NCBI GenBank assembly: GCA_964590725.1
Contig: CAZPWF010000033.1
Coordinates: 1-6,943 of the forward strand
Length of the DNA stretch: 6,943 nt
Reading direction: 5' to 3'
Origin: CAZPWF01 sp964590725
Lineage (GTDB): Bacteria > Patescibacteriota > Saccharimonadia > Saccharimonadales > JACQNP01
The notes beneath the pieces were generated by a model. It was not told the DNA's origin and ran no database searches. It was given only the letters and a program-made list of their open reading frames with translations. This document shows positions 1-5,616 of the stretch, piece by piece. Within the stretch, counting starts at the first letter, position 1. Every line of letters begins with the position of its first letter. The position numbers were made by a program, and so were the translations under genes.

Positions 1-53
1 GCACCTGCCTTTTAAGCAGGGTGTCGTGAGTTCGAGTCTCACTGGGCCCTCCA
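1..53 (+). tRNA. tRNA-Lys(UUU), 3' part
   Basis: The 5' half lies outside the window. The anticodon stem CCTGC/GCAGG (4-8/16-20) closes the loop CTTTTAA, giving anticodon TTT at 11-13, hence lysine. A 5-nt variable loop (21-25) is followed by the T arm, with stem GTGAG/CTCAC and loop TTCGAGT (26-42), then the acceptor 3' strand TGGGCCC (43-49), discriminator T (50) and an encoded CCA (51-53). A U73 discriminator is unusual for bacterial tRNA-Lys, which normally has A or G. The last bases (from 47) are shared with the intergenic repeats downstream, so this 3' end may be the anchor of the array. Confidence 0.95.
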
Positions 54-67
54 ATAAGCTTATGCTT

Positions 68-96
68 AAAACAGAGGTGAAAATGCCTCTGTTTTT
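68..96 (+). terminator. Terminator of the tRNA-Lys gene
   Basis: A perfect 10-bp stem, AAAACAGAGG (68-77) with CCTCTGTTTT (86-95), has an 8-nt loop and a T-run. The A-tract on the 5' side means it could also work in the opposite direction. It sits 14 nt after the tRNA CCA. Confidence 0.8.
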
Positions 97-105
97 GTTT
101 ATACT
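96..105 (+). promoter_or_regulatory. -10 promoter of the PQ-loop protein gene, leaderless
   Basis: TATACT lies at 100-105, with a TG two bases upstream (96-97), one more base than the ideal extended -10. The ATG follows after 8 nt, so the transcript probably starts at or very near the start codon. No -35 box or Shine-Dalgarno sequence is seen. The terminator T-run runs into the TG. Confidence 0.6.
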
Positions 106-113
106 TGAGTTAA

Positions 114-719
114 ATGAAAACGTTTTTGTTAGTATTGTCAGTCTTAATTACTGTTGCTTCGGTAATACCCTATGTAAGGGATATATTAAAAGGTACGACC
201 AGACCCAATATTGCCTCTTGGATAACCTGGACACTACTGACTCTTGTTGCCACTATTGCTGAGTTTGCAGCTGGTGAATATGTAACAGCAATTTTCACAT
301 CAGCTGCGGTACTAGAAACTTTACTAGTAGTAATACTCGGTCTGAAATACGGATACGCAAAGTACTCTAGATTTGATGCTATTTGTCAGATAGGTGCATT
401 ATCGGGTTTTGTCTTCTGGTTTTTGTTCAATTCACCTGCCGCAGCAGTTATTGCCGTTGTAACTATTGATTTTATTGGGGCGTTACCCACTGTGAGACAT
501 TCTTGGATAAAACCAAACGAAGAAACTTGGTTAACTTTTGCTATGGCTGGTTTGGGCGGGTTACTCGCCATATTTGCTCTTACTGCCTACAACTGGACTA
601 GTCTAACCTATGCTGTTTACATTGTTTTGATAAATATATTGATTACCTATGTGATAATTTATCGTACAAAAATCGTCAGCAGGCTAGGTGGCGAACACAG
701 GAACACAAAAGTCACCTGA
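114..719 (+). CDS. 7-helix PQ-loop/SWEET-like membrane protein
   Basis: A 201-residue integral membrane protein. Hydrophobic segments lie at about 4-21, 33-50, 53-78, 91-106, 108-127, 138-158 and 161-184. Two related motifs stand at equivalent places: IPYVRDILKGTTRPNIASW (18-36) and LPTVRHSWIKPNEETW (124-139), each a proline, a charged turn and then SW/TW leading into a helix. This gives a 3+1+3 helix layout, as in SWEET and other PQ-loop transporters, so a small-solute transporter or transport-like role in the cytoplasmic membrane is likely. The substrate cannot be read, and the true PQ dipeptide is replaced by PY/PT. The C-terminal tail is short and basic. The start is chosen because it is 8 nt from a -10 box; there is no ribosome binding site. 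It is the first gene of the array, directly after the tRNA. Confidence is good for membrane protein, moderate for family. Confidence 0.85.
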   Translation: MKTFLLVLSVLITVASVIPYVRDILKGTTRPNIASWITWTLLTLVATIAEFAAGEYVTAIFTSAAVLETLLVVILGLKYGYAKYSRFDAICQIGALSGFVFWFLFNSPAAAVIAVVTIDFIGALPTVRHSWIKPNEETWLTFAMAGLGGLLAIFALTAYNWTSLTYAVYIVLINILITYVIIYRTKIVSRLGGEHRNTKVT

Positions 720-775
720 TACTTTCAATTTAGTTGCAACAACGATACATACGTCCCTCTATAAAGCTTACGCTT

Positions 776-801
776 AAAAAGACTCTGAAAGGAGTCTTTT
801 T
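776..801 (+). terminator. Terminator after the PQ-loop protein gene
   Basis: A perfect 10-bp stem, AAAAAGACTC (776-785) with GAGTCTTTTT (792-801), has the loop TGAAAG. A-rich and T-rich flanks make it potentially bidirectional. The AAAGGAG inside it is about 30 nt from the next ATG and is part of the hairpin, so it is not a ribosome binding site. Confidence 0.8.
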
Positions 802-805
802 GTTT

Positions 806-814
806 TGATACAAT
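806..814 (+). promoter_or_regulatory. Extended -10 promoter of the HIT gene, leaderless
   Basis: TGATACAAT fits TGnTATAAT, with the hexamer TACAAT at 809-814. The ATG at 821 follows after exactly 6 nt, placing +1 at the start codon. No -35 is apparent because the hairpin fills that region. Confidence 0.7.
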
Positions 815-820
815 GCGTAT

Positions 821-1279
821 ATGACTAAAACAATTTTTGATGAAATCGTTGAGGGCACTAGAAGTGTCTTTAAAGTTTGGGAAAACGAACGTTTCTTAGC
901 TTTCTTAACACCATTTCCGAATACTCCTGGATTTACAGTTTTAATTCCAAAAACAAATCCTGGCGATTATGTTTTTAACCTTGAGGACGAATTGTACATT
1001 GGGCTTATGGAGGCAACTAAAGAAGTAGCAAAGTTACTTGAGAAAGCCTTGGGTGTTTCGCGTGTATCTCTTGTATTTGAAGGCACAGGTGTAGCATATG
1101 TTCACGCAAAGCTAATACCGCTTCACGGAAAACTAGCGGCAGAAACCAACGTCTGGTCGGACCACACAGAATTTACTGAACAATATAAGGGATTCATTAC
1201 AACTGCAGAAGGTCCGCAAATGGAAGAGGCTCGGTTAAAAGAACTTCAGGAAAAGATAGTTTCAGCTTGGAATCCCTAA
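821..1279 (+). CDS. HIT-family protein with altered His triad
   Basis: A 152-residue cytoplasmic protein of the histidine triad superfamily (nucleotide hydrolases and transferases acting on phosphoramidates, dinucleoside polyphosphates or related substrates). The N-terminal IFDEIVEG (5-12) matches the usual IFxKIxxGE start, without zinc-binding cysteines. FLAFLTPFPNTPGFTVLIPK (25-44) is the central FxDxxPxxxGHxLVIPK strand region. The active-site strand reads YVHAKLIPLHG (93-103). The middle, catalytic His is H95, but the first and third triad positions are Tyr93 and Lys97, and a further His stands at 102. A K in the third place followed by PxHG seems to mark a variant subfamily seen in candidate-phylum bacteria (from memory, moderate certainty). 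The first-position Tyr is the odder change. The start is fixed by the -10 box 6 nt upstream. It is a single-gene unit between repeats R1 and R2. Confidence 0.88.
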   Translation: MTKTIFDEIVEGTRSVFKVWENERFLAFLTPFPNTPGFTVLIPKTNPGDYVFNLEDELYIGLMEATKEVAKLLEKALGVSRVSLVFEGTGVAYVHAKLIPLHGKLAAETNVWSDHTEFTEQYKGFITTAEGPQMEEARLKELQEKIVSAWNP

Positions 1280-1330
1280 TTTTAGTTGCAACAGCTATAC
1301 ATACGTCCCTCCAATACGCTTATGGTTAAT

Positions 1331-1355
1331 ACAGAGGTAATTTGCCTCTGTTTTT
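1331..1355 (+). terminator. Terminator after the HIT gene
   Basis: ACAGAGGTAA (1331-1340) pairs with TTGCCTCTGT (1342-1351) around one T. The stem is 10 bp with one G-U pair, followed by a T-run. Sequence and position match the terminator behind the tRNA. Confidence 0.8.
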
Positions 1356-1363
1356 GTTATCAT
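1355..1363 (+). promoter_or_regulatory. Extended -10 promoter of the EEP gene, leaderless
   Basis: TGTTATCAT, with hexamer TATCAT at 1358-1363. The ATG at 1370 follows after 6 nt. This decides the start: an in-frame TTG at 1286 lies inside the repeat, upstream of both terminator and promoter, and cannot be on this mRNA. Confidence 0.7.
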
Positions 1364-1369
1364 CAGGGT

Positions 1370-2110
1370 ATGACCATATCTGTTCTTCAGTGGAATGTTT
1401 TGTTTCAAGAGGACATACACAATATCGTAGAGTTTCTTAAGTTGAACCCCGCAGATATTATTTGCTTACAAGAGCTGACTATAAACTATCCAAAACAGAC
1501 CGAAAAAAACACACCGCAATACGTCGCCGAACAACTGGGTTATGAGTATTACGCTAAAGAAATTACATTAAAAAAATCAAGCGGTGAGTCGTTCATTCTT
1601 GCCAATGGCATATTCAGTCGATTCCCAATTGTAGGCACTAAGTACTCGTGGATTAATAAAACGACCGGCGCAGGAGGTTATGACGATGAGCATAGAGTTT
1701 ATGTCGAAGTAAGTATTAAGCTACCAGTAGGGAATGTAACATTTGCAACTACACACATGTCCTTTACTCCCTATTTCAAAAGTACACCACGCAAGAAAAG
1801 AGAGGCAGATGAATTAATCAAAGAAATAAGACTACATAATAAATCTTACATATTCACGGGTGACTTAAATTCTGCTCCGGATACATATACTGTTAAAGAA
1901 ATTTCTAAGCATCTGAAAAACGTTGGGCCTGAGTTACAACAGAATACGTGGACAACCAAACCATTTTCATACCAGGGTTTTGAAGAGACTGAGAGAAATT
2001 GGAGGTTAGATTATATTTTTGCCACCAAGGACATTAAGGTCAAATCTGCTGAGATTTTAGAAACAGTCTATTCTGATCACTTACCGATCTTCGTTTCAAT
2101 TGAAATATAA
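1370..2110 (+). CDS. Endonuclease/exonuclease/phosphatase (EEP) family hydrolase
   Basis: A 246-residue metal-dependent phosphoesterase of the DNase I/exonuclease III/sphingomyelinase fold. All signature residues are present in order: WNV with Asn9, DIICLQE with metal ligand Glu35, NGIFSRFP (79-86), TTHMS with His129, GDLNSAP with Asp165 and Asn167, RLDYIF with Asp214, and SDHLP with Asp236-His237. The enzyme should therefore be active. The substrate (DNA/RNA, phospholipid, or a 2',3'-phosphodiester-type molecule) cannot be decided from sequence. There is no signal peptide, so it is probably cytoplasmic. Length is normal for a single-domain member. The start was moved from a longer frame to the ATG 6 nt after the -10; the protein then begins MTISVLQWNV, as family members usually do. 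It is a single-gene unit bounded by R2 and R3. Confidence 0.92.
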   Translation: MTISVLQWNVLFQEDIHNIVEFLKLNPADIICLQELTINYPKQTEKNTPQYVAEQLGYEYYAKEITLKKSSGESFILANGIFSRFPIVGTKYSWINKTTGAGGYDDEHRVYVEVSIKLPVGNVTFATTHMSFTPYFKSTPRKKREADELIKEIRLHNKSYIFTGDLNSAPDTYTVKEISKHLKNVGPELQQNTWTTKPFSYQGFEETERNWRLDYIFATKDIKVKSAEILETVYSDHLPIFVSIEI

Positions 2111-2154
2111 TAGTTACATACGATTTCACGCATTACTAAATTACGCGTATCCTT

Positions 2155-2181
2155 AAAAAGACTACGTAAAGGAGTCTTTTT
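2155..2181 (+). terminator. Terminator after the EEP gene
   Basis: AAAAAGACT (2155-2163) pairs with AGTCTTTTT (2173-2181), a 9-bp stem with a 9-nt loop. It is of the same class as the hairpin at 776-801. Confidence 0.75.
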
Positions 2182-2184
2182 ATT

Positions 2185-2193
2185 TGTTATGAT
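2185..2193 (+). promoter_or_regulatory. Extended -10 promoter of the methyltransferase gene, leaderless
   Basis: TGTTATGAT, hexamer TATGAT at 2188-2193, with the ATG at 2200 after 6 nt. The GGAG at 2171-2174 is the hairpin arm, too far from the start to be a ribosome binding site. Confidence 0.65.
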
Positions 2194-2199
2194 AGTTGA

Positions 2200-2952
2200 A
2201 TGGTAAACGATTACAATAAGTTTGCTGCACAACGACAAGACGAGTTAAAAAAGGGCGAAAAAATGCCTCATCGCTTCGTTGAAAAGCCAGCAATGAGAAA
2301 ACTATTACCAAAACTGAACGATAAAGATGTTTTAATGCTTGGTTGCGGAACTGGTGAGGAGTCATTACTTCTTGAAGAGTATGGAGCTACGTCAATGAAA
2401 GGCGTGGATCTTTCCGCTGAGTCAGTTAGGTTAGCAAAAGAAACTTATCCAAAACACAGCTTTTCGGTTGCTGACATGCATAAATTAGATTTTGAAGAAG
2501 GCAGCTTTGATTTTGTTTATAGTAGTTTAACTGTCCACTACTCCGGTAGCCCAATTGATGTATATAAAGAAGTTTGGCGTGTGTTGAAGCCTGGCGGAAC
2601 ATTCCAATTCTCGGTTGGCCATCCAATGCGTTGGGCGTCTGAAAGAGTAATAATAGACGAGATACCTCATAAACTTCTGGGATACACTGAGGGCGATACG
2701 AAACCAAAACTTTTTGGTAATTATTCTGACTTTCGCGAGTACGATGAAGCATTTCCTAGCGGCGAAGTATTAAGATTTTGGATTGGTCCGCCTAGTCTAC
2801 ATTTTAGCTTATTACGCGATGTTGGATTTGATGTGTCTGATTTTGTTGAAACCAAAGCCATTGAAGATTGCAGGCAAGTAGATGAAAATTATTTTCAGCG
2901 ATATAGTCATTTCCCACAGTTCGTAGTATTTGTGGCGAAAAAGCCTAAATAA
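2200..2952 (+). CDS. Class I SAM-dependent methyltransferase
   Basis: A 250-residue Rossmann-fold methyltransferase of the Methyltransf_11/UbiE-like type. Motif I is VLMLGCGTGEES (44-55), the SAM-binding glycine loop. GVDLS (68-72) gives the acidic Asp70 that holds the SAM ribose. ADMHKLDF (91-98) and DFVYSSLTVHY (104-114) form motifs II-IV. WRVLKPGGTF (126-135) is the typical post-IV strand. The C-terminal part (about 145-250), with FWIGPPSLHFSLLRDVGFDV, is the lid/substrate region common in small-molecule methyltransferases. The acceptor cannot be read; a small molecule is more likely than DNA, as there is no N6A/C5 motif and no target-recognition domain. It is a stand-alone unit between R3 and R4, starting 6 nt behind the -10. 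The sequence is intact with no missing motif. Confidence 0.93.
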   Translation: MVNDYNKFAAQRQDELKKGEKMPHRFVEKPAMRKLLPKLNDKDVLMLGCGTGEESLLLEEYGATSMKGVDLSAESVRLAKETYPKHSFSVADMHKLDFEEGSFDFVYSSLTVHYSGSPIDVYKEVWRVLKPGGTFQFSVGHPMRWASERVIIDEIPHKLLGYTEGDTKPKLFGNYSDFREYDEAFPSGEVLRFWIGPPSLHFSLLRDVGFDVSDFVETKAIEDCRQVDENYFQRYSHFPQFVVFVAKKPK

Positions 2953-2998
2953 TATTTGTAATAAATTAACACTACCGTCCGTGTTGATTATGCCTTAG

Positions 2999-3023
2999 AT
3001 AGAGGTAATTTACCCCTGTTTTT
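2999..3023 (+). terminator. Terminator after the methyltransferase gene, slightly decayed
   Basis: The stem AGAGGTAA (3001-3008) / TTACCCCT (3010-3017) has one A-C mismatch and is extended by a T-G wobble and an A-T pair, followed by a T-run. It is a mutated version of the hairpin at 1331-1355. Confidence 0.65.
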
Positions 3024-3031
3024 GTTATCAT
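3023..3031 (+). promoter_or_regulatory. Extended -10 promoter of the APH-like gene, near-leaderless
   Basis: TGTTATCAT, identical to the one at 1355-1363, with hexamer 3026-3031. The ATG lies 9 nt on, so the leader would be 0-3 nt. Confidence 0.65.
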
Positions 3032-3040
3032 TAGAATTAA

Positions 3041-3973
3041 ATGACAAAAACTACACTAGGCAACATATCCGAGGCAGCTAGAATTGGTGGTCTTAAAGAT
3101 TTTAAAGGGAATTATGAAGCTCTTGGTGGTGGTGAGGGCAATGATACATTTCTAATAAGTTTTGGTGACGAAAAGGCTATCTTAAGAATTGCTAAATACT
3201 CAGATCAGAATTCTCTACATCAAGAAGCAAGAGCATTGAAGTTACTTGACTCTAATCAAATCCCGAAACTAATATATTTTGACCAAAAAAGTCGAATTAA
3301 CGGACGGCAATGGATTTTGGAAAGCTATATTTCTGGAACTTCGGCTAATAAATTGTCACTACATCAATTTAACAGTCTCGGTGTTTTGCTTGCAGGTATT
3401 CACAGTGTTAAATCAGGAAAATTGGGTATTAATATTTGGTCTTGTTTTTTAGATGAATGTAAAATGTTTGGTGACGAAAAATTTCTCCTAAATCACCCAG
3501 ATCCTATTCTTAATGAGTTAATTTCGTTATCAAGAAAACATTTCGGGCTCATGCAACCTAAACTCGATAAAGTGCCTGAGGCGCTAATACATGGCGATGC
3601 CACGCCAAGTAACATTCTGGTCAAAGGTGATATTGTATCGCTAATAGATTGGGAATTTTCTAAGTACAAAGACCCGCTGGCTGAGTTCTCGACAATTTTT
3701 TACGAAGATATGGAATATAACCAAGGCAAATGGCGCACACAAATAAGCAAAGAAGAAAAAGCCGCCCTTTATAATGGCTATACATCAGTGGGCGGCGAAA
3801 TCGATGAGGATCGTATTAAATTTTGGATGAATTTTGATAAACTCGGAGCAGCAATATTTCTCTTTTGGCGGATTAATCATTCTACTCGCGAAGCATTTCC
3901 TGAACAGAAAGAACAATATCAAATTGACCTTAAAAATCTTGTCAGTTCACTACAGAATAATCTAATGACCTGA
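3041..3973 (+). CDS. APH-fold phosphotransferase (aminoglycoside/choline-kinase-like)
   Basis: A 310-residue small-molecule kinase of the APH family. GGGEGNDTF (29-37) is the ATP-binding loop. AILRIAKY (46-53) is the strand that carries the usual Lys/Arg. Glu62 in QEARALKLL is the helix-C glutamate. HGDATPSNIL (184-193) is the Brenner catalytic loop, with Asp186 as base and Asn191 as metal ligand. LIDWEFSKYKDPLAE (201-215) is the DFG-equivalent, with Asp203, and the classic DP. All catalytic parts are intact, so an ATP-dependent kinase on a hydroxylated small molecule is likely. The fold alone does not prove aminoglycoside resistance, since choline, methylthioribose and other kinases share it. 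The start is taken by distance to the -10. It is a single-gene unit between R4 and R5. Confidence 0.9.
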   Translation: MTKTTLGNISEAARIGGLKDFKGNYEALGGGEGNDTFLISFGDEKAILRIAKYSDQNSLHQEARALKLLDSNQIPKLIYFDQKSRINGRQWILESYISGTSANKLSLHQFNSLGVLLAGIHSVKSGKLGINIWSCFLDECKMFGDEKFLLNHPDPILNELISLSRKHFGLMQPKLDKVPEALIHGDATPSNILVKGDIVSLIDWEFSKYKDPLAEFSTIFYEDMEYNQGKWRTQISKEEKAALYNGYTSVGGEIDEDRIKFWMNFDKLGAAIFLFWRINHSTREAFPEQKEQYQIDLKNLVSSLQNNLMT

Positions 3974-4057
3974 TTTTAGTTGAAATAACGCTCACTTTGA
4001 TCCTAATTAGTTATTCAAATGAATCATATGTAATTCGCCTCTGTTTTTTGGTATACT
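3974..4057 (+). repeat. Array repeat R5, diverged
   Basis: The left end keeps CCTGATTTTAGTTG (3969-3982), matching CCTAATTTTAGTTG at R2 and including the stop codon. The middle is diverged, with no clear GCTTATG and no CCCTCC. The right end keeps GCCTCTGTTTTTTG (4037-4050) and a strong -10. The hairpin's left arm has changed from CAGAGG to CATATG (4025-4030), leaving two mismatches, so termination after the APH gene is probably weak. Confidence 0.65.
4049..4057 (+). promoter_or_regulatory. Extended -10 promoter of the SDR gene, leaderless
   Basis: TGGTATACT, hexamer 4052-4057, with the ATG at 4064 after 6 nt. Confidence 0.7.
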
Positions 4058-4063
4058 CACGTT

Positions 4064-4756
4064 ATGGATTTTCAAGGGAAAGTTGTTGTAATAACAGGCG
4101 CCAGTAAGGGTTTTGGCCGGGCTCTTGCTGAACTTTTTATTAGCGAGGGTTCAAAAGTAATTATTACTGGCACAAACGATGCTGAGCTAAAAATTACGGC
4201 TAAGGAGATTGGCGCAAACTATTTCGTGGCTAATGCGGCAAGCTTCAAAGAGACTAACGCAGTCAGTACATATGTAAAAGACACTTTTGGACGGATTGAT
4301 GTTTGGGTAAATAATGCCGGTATACAAATAGCCCCGTCCAATGAAGAAGATGTCGATATAGAAAAGCTCCACAAACTTTTTGAGATAAACTTTTATGGTT
4401 ACTTTTACGGATGCAAGGTCGCCTTGAAATCAATGAAGCAGCTTAACGAGGGTCTCATTATAAATATCAATTCAACTGCCGGCCTAAGTGGTAAGCCAGG
4501 GTTGTCTGCATACGTTTCTTCTAAGTTCGCTATCAGGGGGCTATCTGAGTCTATTCGTGAAGAGCTCAAAGAATCAGATGTTCAGCTATTTCAGATATTC
4601 CCAGGAGGCATGAAGACTGACATTTATCACGAAAAGATACCGGACGACATAGATCAGTACATGTCTGTCGAATACGCAATTGATAAAGTAGCAGAAAATC
4701 TAAAATCTAGTAACCCGGATATAGACCTCGTTATCAAGCGGCCTTCAGTATACTAG
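4064..4756 (+). CDS. Classical short-chain dehydrogenase/reductase (SDR)
   Basis: A 230-residue NAD(P)-dependent oxidoreductase. TGASKGFG (11-18) is the TGxxxGxG cofactor loop; the Lys beside it favours NADP(H). NNAG (83-86) stabilises the central sheet. Asn109, Ser137 in INSTAG, Tyr150 and Lys154 (YVSSK) form the complete catalytic tetrad. FPGGMKT (179-185) follows, as in classical SDRs. The substrate is unknown. It is slightly shorter than the usual 250 residues, ending soon after the substrate-binding helices, with no C-terminal extension. It is transcribed towards the minus-strand nucleotidyltransferase and ends 33 nt from it with no array repeat between, so the two seem to form one unit. 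A weak CCTT/AAGG hairpin follows the stop. Confidence 0.93.
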   Translation: MDFQGKVVVITGASKGFGRALAELFISEGSKVIITGTNDAELKITAKEIGANYFVANAASFKETNAVSTYVKDTFGRIDVWVNNAGIQIAPSNEEDVDIEKLHKLFEINFYGYFYGCKVALKSMKQLNEGLIININSTAGLSGKPGLSAYVSSKFAIRGLSESIREELKESDVQLFQIFPGGMKTDIYHEKIPDDIDQYMSVEYAIDKVAENLKSSNPDIDLVIKRPSVY

Positions 4757-4789
4757 TCCTTATAAAGGGCGACATTGCGGGTCTATCAA
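4757..4789. other. Spacer between convergent genes, no array repeat
   Basis: These 33 nt separate the SDR stop from the nucleotidyltransferase stop. They contain only a weak CCTT/AAGG hairpin (4758-4768), with no box, core, strong hairpin or promoter. It is the only spacer between separately promoted genes that lacks the repeat. Confidence 0.6.
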
Positions 4790-5584
4790 TTATGATGTAA
4801 TAGCTTTAAGCGTTTCGATTGTTTTTATATAAACTTTATTAAGTGCTTCTGGGGACATTTTGTTTTTTCCAGGAAGCGTATTAGCGATGTTGGCTTTTTC
4901 AAGGTCAAACGAACCATCGCAGAAGTTCAATAATTCTTTTACAGCCGTCTTCCAGCAGTCATCGATTGCAGTATTAATTTTTGGATTGTCGATTAAAACT
5001 AGAGGCAAGCCTAATATGTTTGTTATTGGACGACAGAGAAATAGTTTATTACGGATGTATCTATATGATGGAAAATCGGCAATAGCATAACCATTGGATA
5101 TTTCACCGAAATAGTCTTTTACGTTTTCTTCTCGGTCAAAAGCGTATCCAAAATCAGTTGAAGGAGTTTCTACGGAAGACCTAAGCCGCTTTGTGTTTTC
5201 GTTTTTAAAAGTGATTGCCTCAATAAATGCCCGCTCATCCCAGAAATGACACTCCATTGGGATGTTATCCTTTTTGAAAGTAAGACTAAATTGTCTAAAT
5301 AGACCAGATTCGTAACCTTTAACAGCACGAATAAGTTCATCAAAATCAAAGCAATTGGTTGTTACAAGCTCTTTTACGTTTTCTGGATTAACCAATAGTT
5401 GCATATCTATATCCGAGGTGGGTTTAACGCTATAGTTTTGTCCATAAGATAAAGAACCACTAATTATTAGCCCACTTACCGAAGGTTTTATGTAGTCAGA
5501 GAACCAGTTGACTAAGTTTAATCGTTTTTTTGTTTCGTCAGTAGATATTTTCTTATCTGGCAGTTGAAAATCGGGTTCTAGCAT
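4790..5584 (-). CDS. Nucleotidyltransferase-fold protein
   Basis: A 264-residue protein on the opposite strand to all its neighbours. The DNA polymerase beta-type nucleotidyltransferase signature is clear: GSLSYGQNY (43-51), then TSDIDMQLLV (56-65), with Asp58 and Asp60 as metal ligands. Glu111 in PMECHFW (109-115) is a plausible third carboxylate. The rest is mostly alpha-helical and resembles no subfamily I can name. Possible roles are small-molecule (for instance antibiotic) nucleotidylation or protein AMPylation of the MNT type. No HEPN partner gene is adjacent, which argues against a HEPN/MNT toxin-antitoxin pair. The start is placed by the TATACT box 6 nt upstream on the minus strand. 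It converges on the SDR gene and diverges from the Nudix gene. Confidence 0.85.
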   Translation of the reverse strand: MLEPDFQLPDKKISTDETKKRLNLVNWFSDYIKPSVSGLIISGSLSYGQNYSVKPTSDIDMQLLVNPENVKELVTTNCFDFDELIRAVKGYESGLFRQFSLTFKKDNIPMECHFWDERAFIEAITFKNENTKRLRSSVETPSTDFGYAFDREENVKDYFGEISNGYAIADFPSYRYIRNKLFLCRPITNILGLPLVLIDNPKINTAIDDCWKTAVKELLNFCDGSFDLEKANIANTLPGKNKMSPEALNKVYIKTIETLKAITS

Positions 5585-5590
5585 AATCGA

Positions 5591-5596
5591 AGTATA
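5591..5596 (-). promoter_or_regulatory. -10 promoter of the nucleotidyltransferase gene, leaderless
   Basis: On the minus strand TATACT is followed by 6 nt (TCGATT) and then the ATG at 5584-5582, the same spacing as the plus-strand genes. There is no TG extension. A TTTTGA-like element about 16 nt further upstream is only a weak -35 candidate. Confidence 0.6.
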
Positions 5597-5616
5597 TAAG
5601 ATATGTTTATGCTCAA

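Larger units (their letters stand above)
47..105 (+). repeat. Array repeat R0 (tRNA 3' end and flank)
   Basis: This is the first copy of the intergenic repeat. It begins inside the tRNA acceptor (CCCTCCAATA, 47-56), continues with the core GCTTATG (58-64), then, 7 nt later, the hairpin arm CAGAGG (72-77), and ends with a -10 box (100-105). It shares CCCTCCAATA, GCTTATG, ACAGAGGT and TGCCTCTGTTTTTGTT with R2 at 1307-1357 in the same order and spacing. It lacks the stop-proximal box found in the later copies, because tRNA sequence occupies that side. Confidence 0.8.
729..814 (+). repeat. Array repeat R1
   Basis: It starts 10 nt after the stop codon at 717-719. It holds the box TTTAGTTGCAAC (729-740), ATACATACGT (745-754), the tRNA-end-like CCCTCTATAA (755-764), the core GCTTACG (766-772), a hairpin and the -10 box. 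The hairpin is of the second class, GACTC/GAGTC, where most copies have CAGAGG/CCTCTG. The box and ATACATACGTCCCTC match R2 nearly base for base. Confidence 0.8.
1281..1363 (+). repeat. Array repeat R2
   Basis: It starts 2 nt after the stop codon at 1277-1279. It holds TTTAGTTGCAAC (1281-1292), ATACATACGT (1297-1306), CCCTCCAATA (1307-1316, identical to the tRNA 3' end and its flank), the core GCTTATG (1318-1324), the hairpin from 1331 and the -10 box. It is the most complete copy and the best reference for the consensus. Confidence 0.85.
2111..2193 (+). repeat. Array repeat R3
   Basis: A diverged copy starting directly after the stop codon: TAGTTACATACG (2111-2122), core GCGTATC (2145-2151), a class II hairpin and the -10 box. 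The spacer is 89 nt, almost the same length as R2 and R4. The tRNA-end-like CCCTCC is not conserved here. Confidence 0.65.
2953..3031 (+). repeat. Array repeat R4
   Basis: It starts at the stop codon: TAATATTTGTAATA (2950-2963), a second box type shared with R7, then ACCGTCC (2974-2980), core GATTATG (2986-2992), hairpin and -10. The core-to-hairpin gap is 7 nt, as in R0, R2, R6 and R7. Confidence 0.7.

Noticed and set aside
47..77. Anti-terminator pairing of CCTC (48-51) with GAGG (74-77)
   Set aside because: Possible on paper and also in R2, but not conserved in R3, R4, R5 or R7, and only 4 bp.
26..262. Small open frame overlapping the tRNA end and the first gene
   Set aside because: It crosses the tRNA, terminator and promoter, and its sequence is a frame shadow of the membrane protein gene.
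787..794. AAAGGAG as a ribosome binding site for the HIT gene (and the similar one at 2168-2174)
   Set aside because: It is about 30 nt from the ATG, forms part of the terminator stem and lies upstream of the -10 box, so it would not be on the mRNA.
1286..1369. Longer reading frame for the EEP gene from a TTG at 1286
   Set aside because: The extra 28 codons lie inside the repeat, across a terminator hairpin and upstream of the promoter. The family's normal N-terminus starts at 1370.
2426..2752. Minus-strand open frame of 108 codons
   Set aside because: It is fully inside the methyltransferase gene, has no promoter in the pattern of this window, and its composition is unlike a folded protein. 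The smaller opposite-strand frames at 386-571, 2180-2365, 4187-4372, 4860-5090 and 6211-6399 are rejected likewise.
4790..5584. MNT antitoxin of a HEPN/MNT toxin-antitoxin pair
   Set aside because: No small HEPN gene lies next to it, and the protein is much longer than typical MNT antitoxins.
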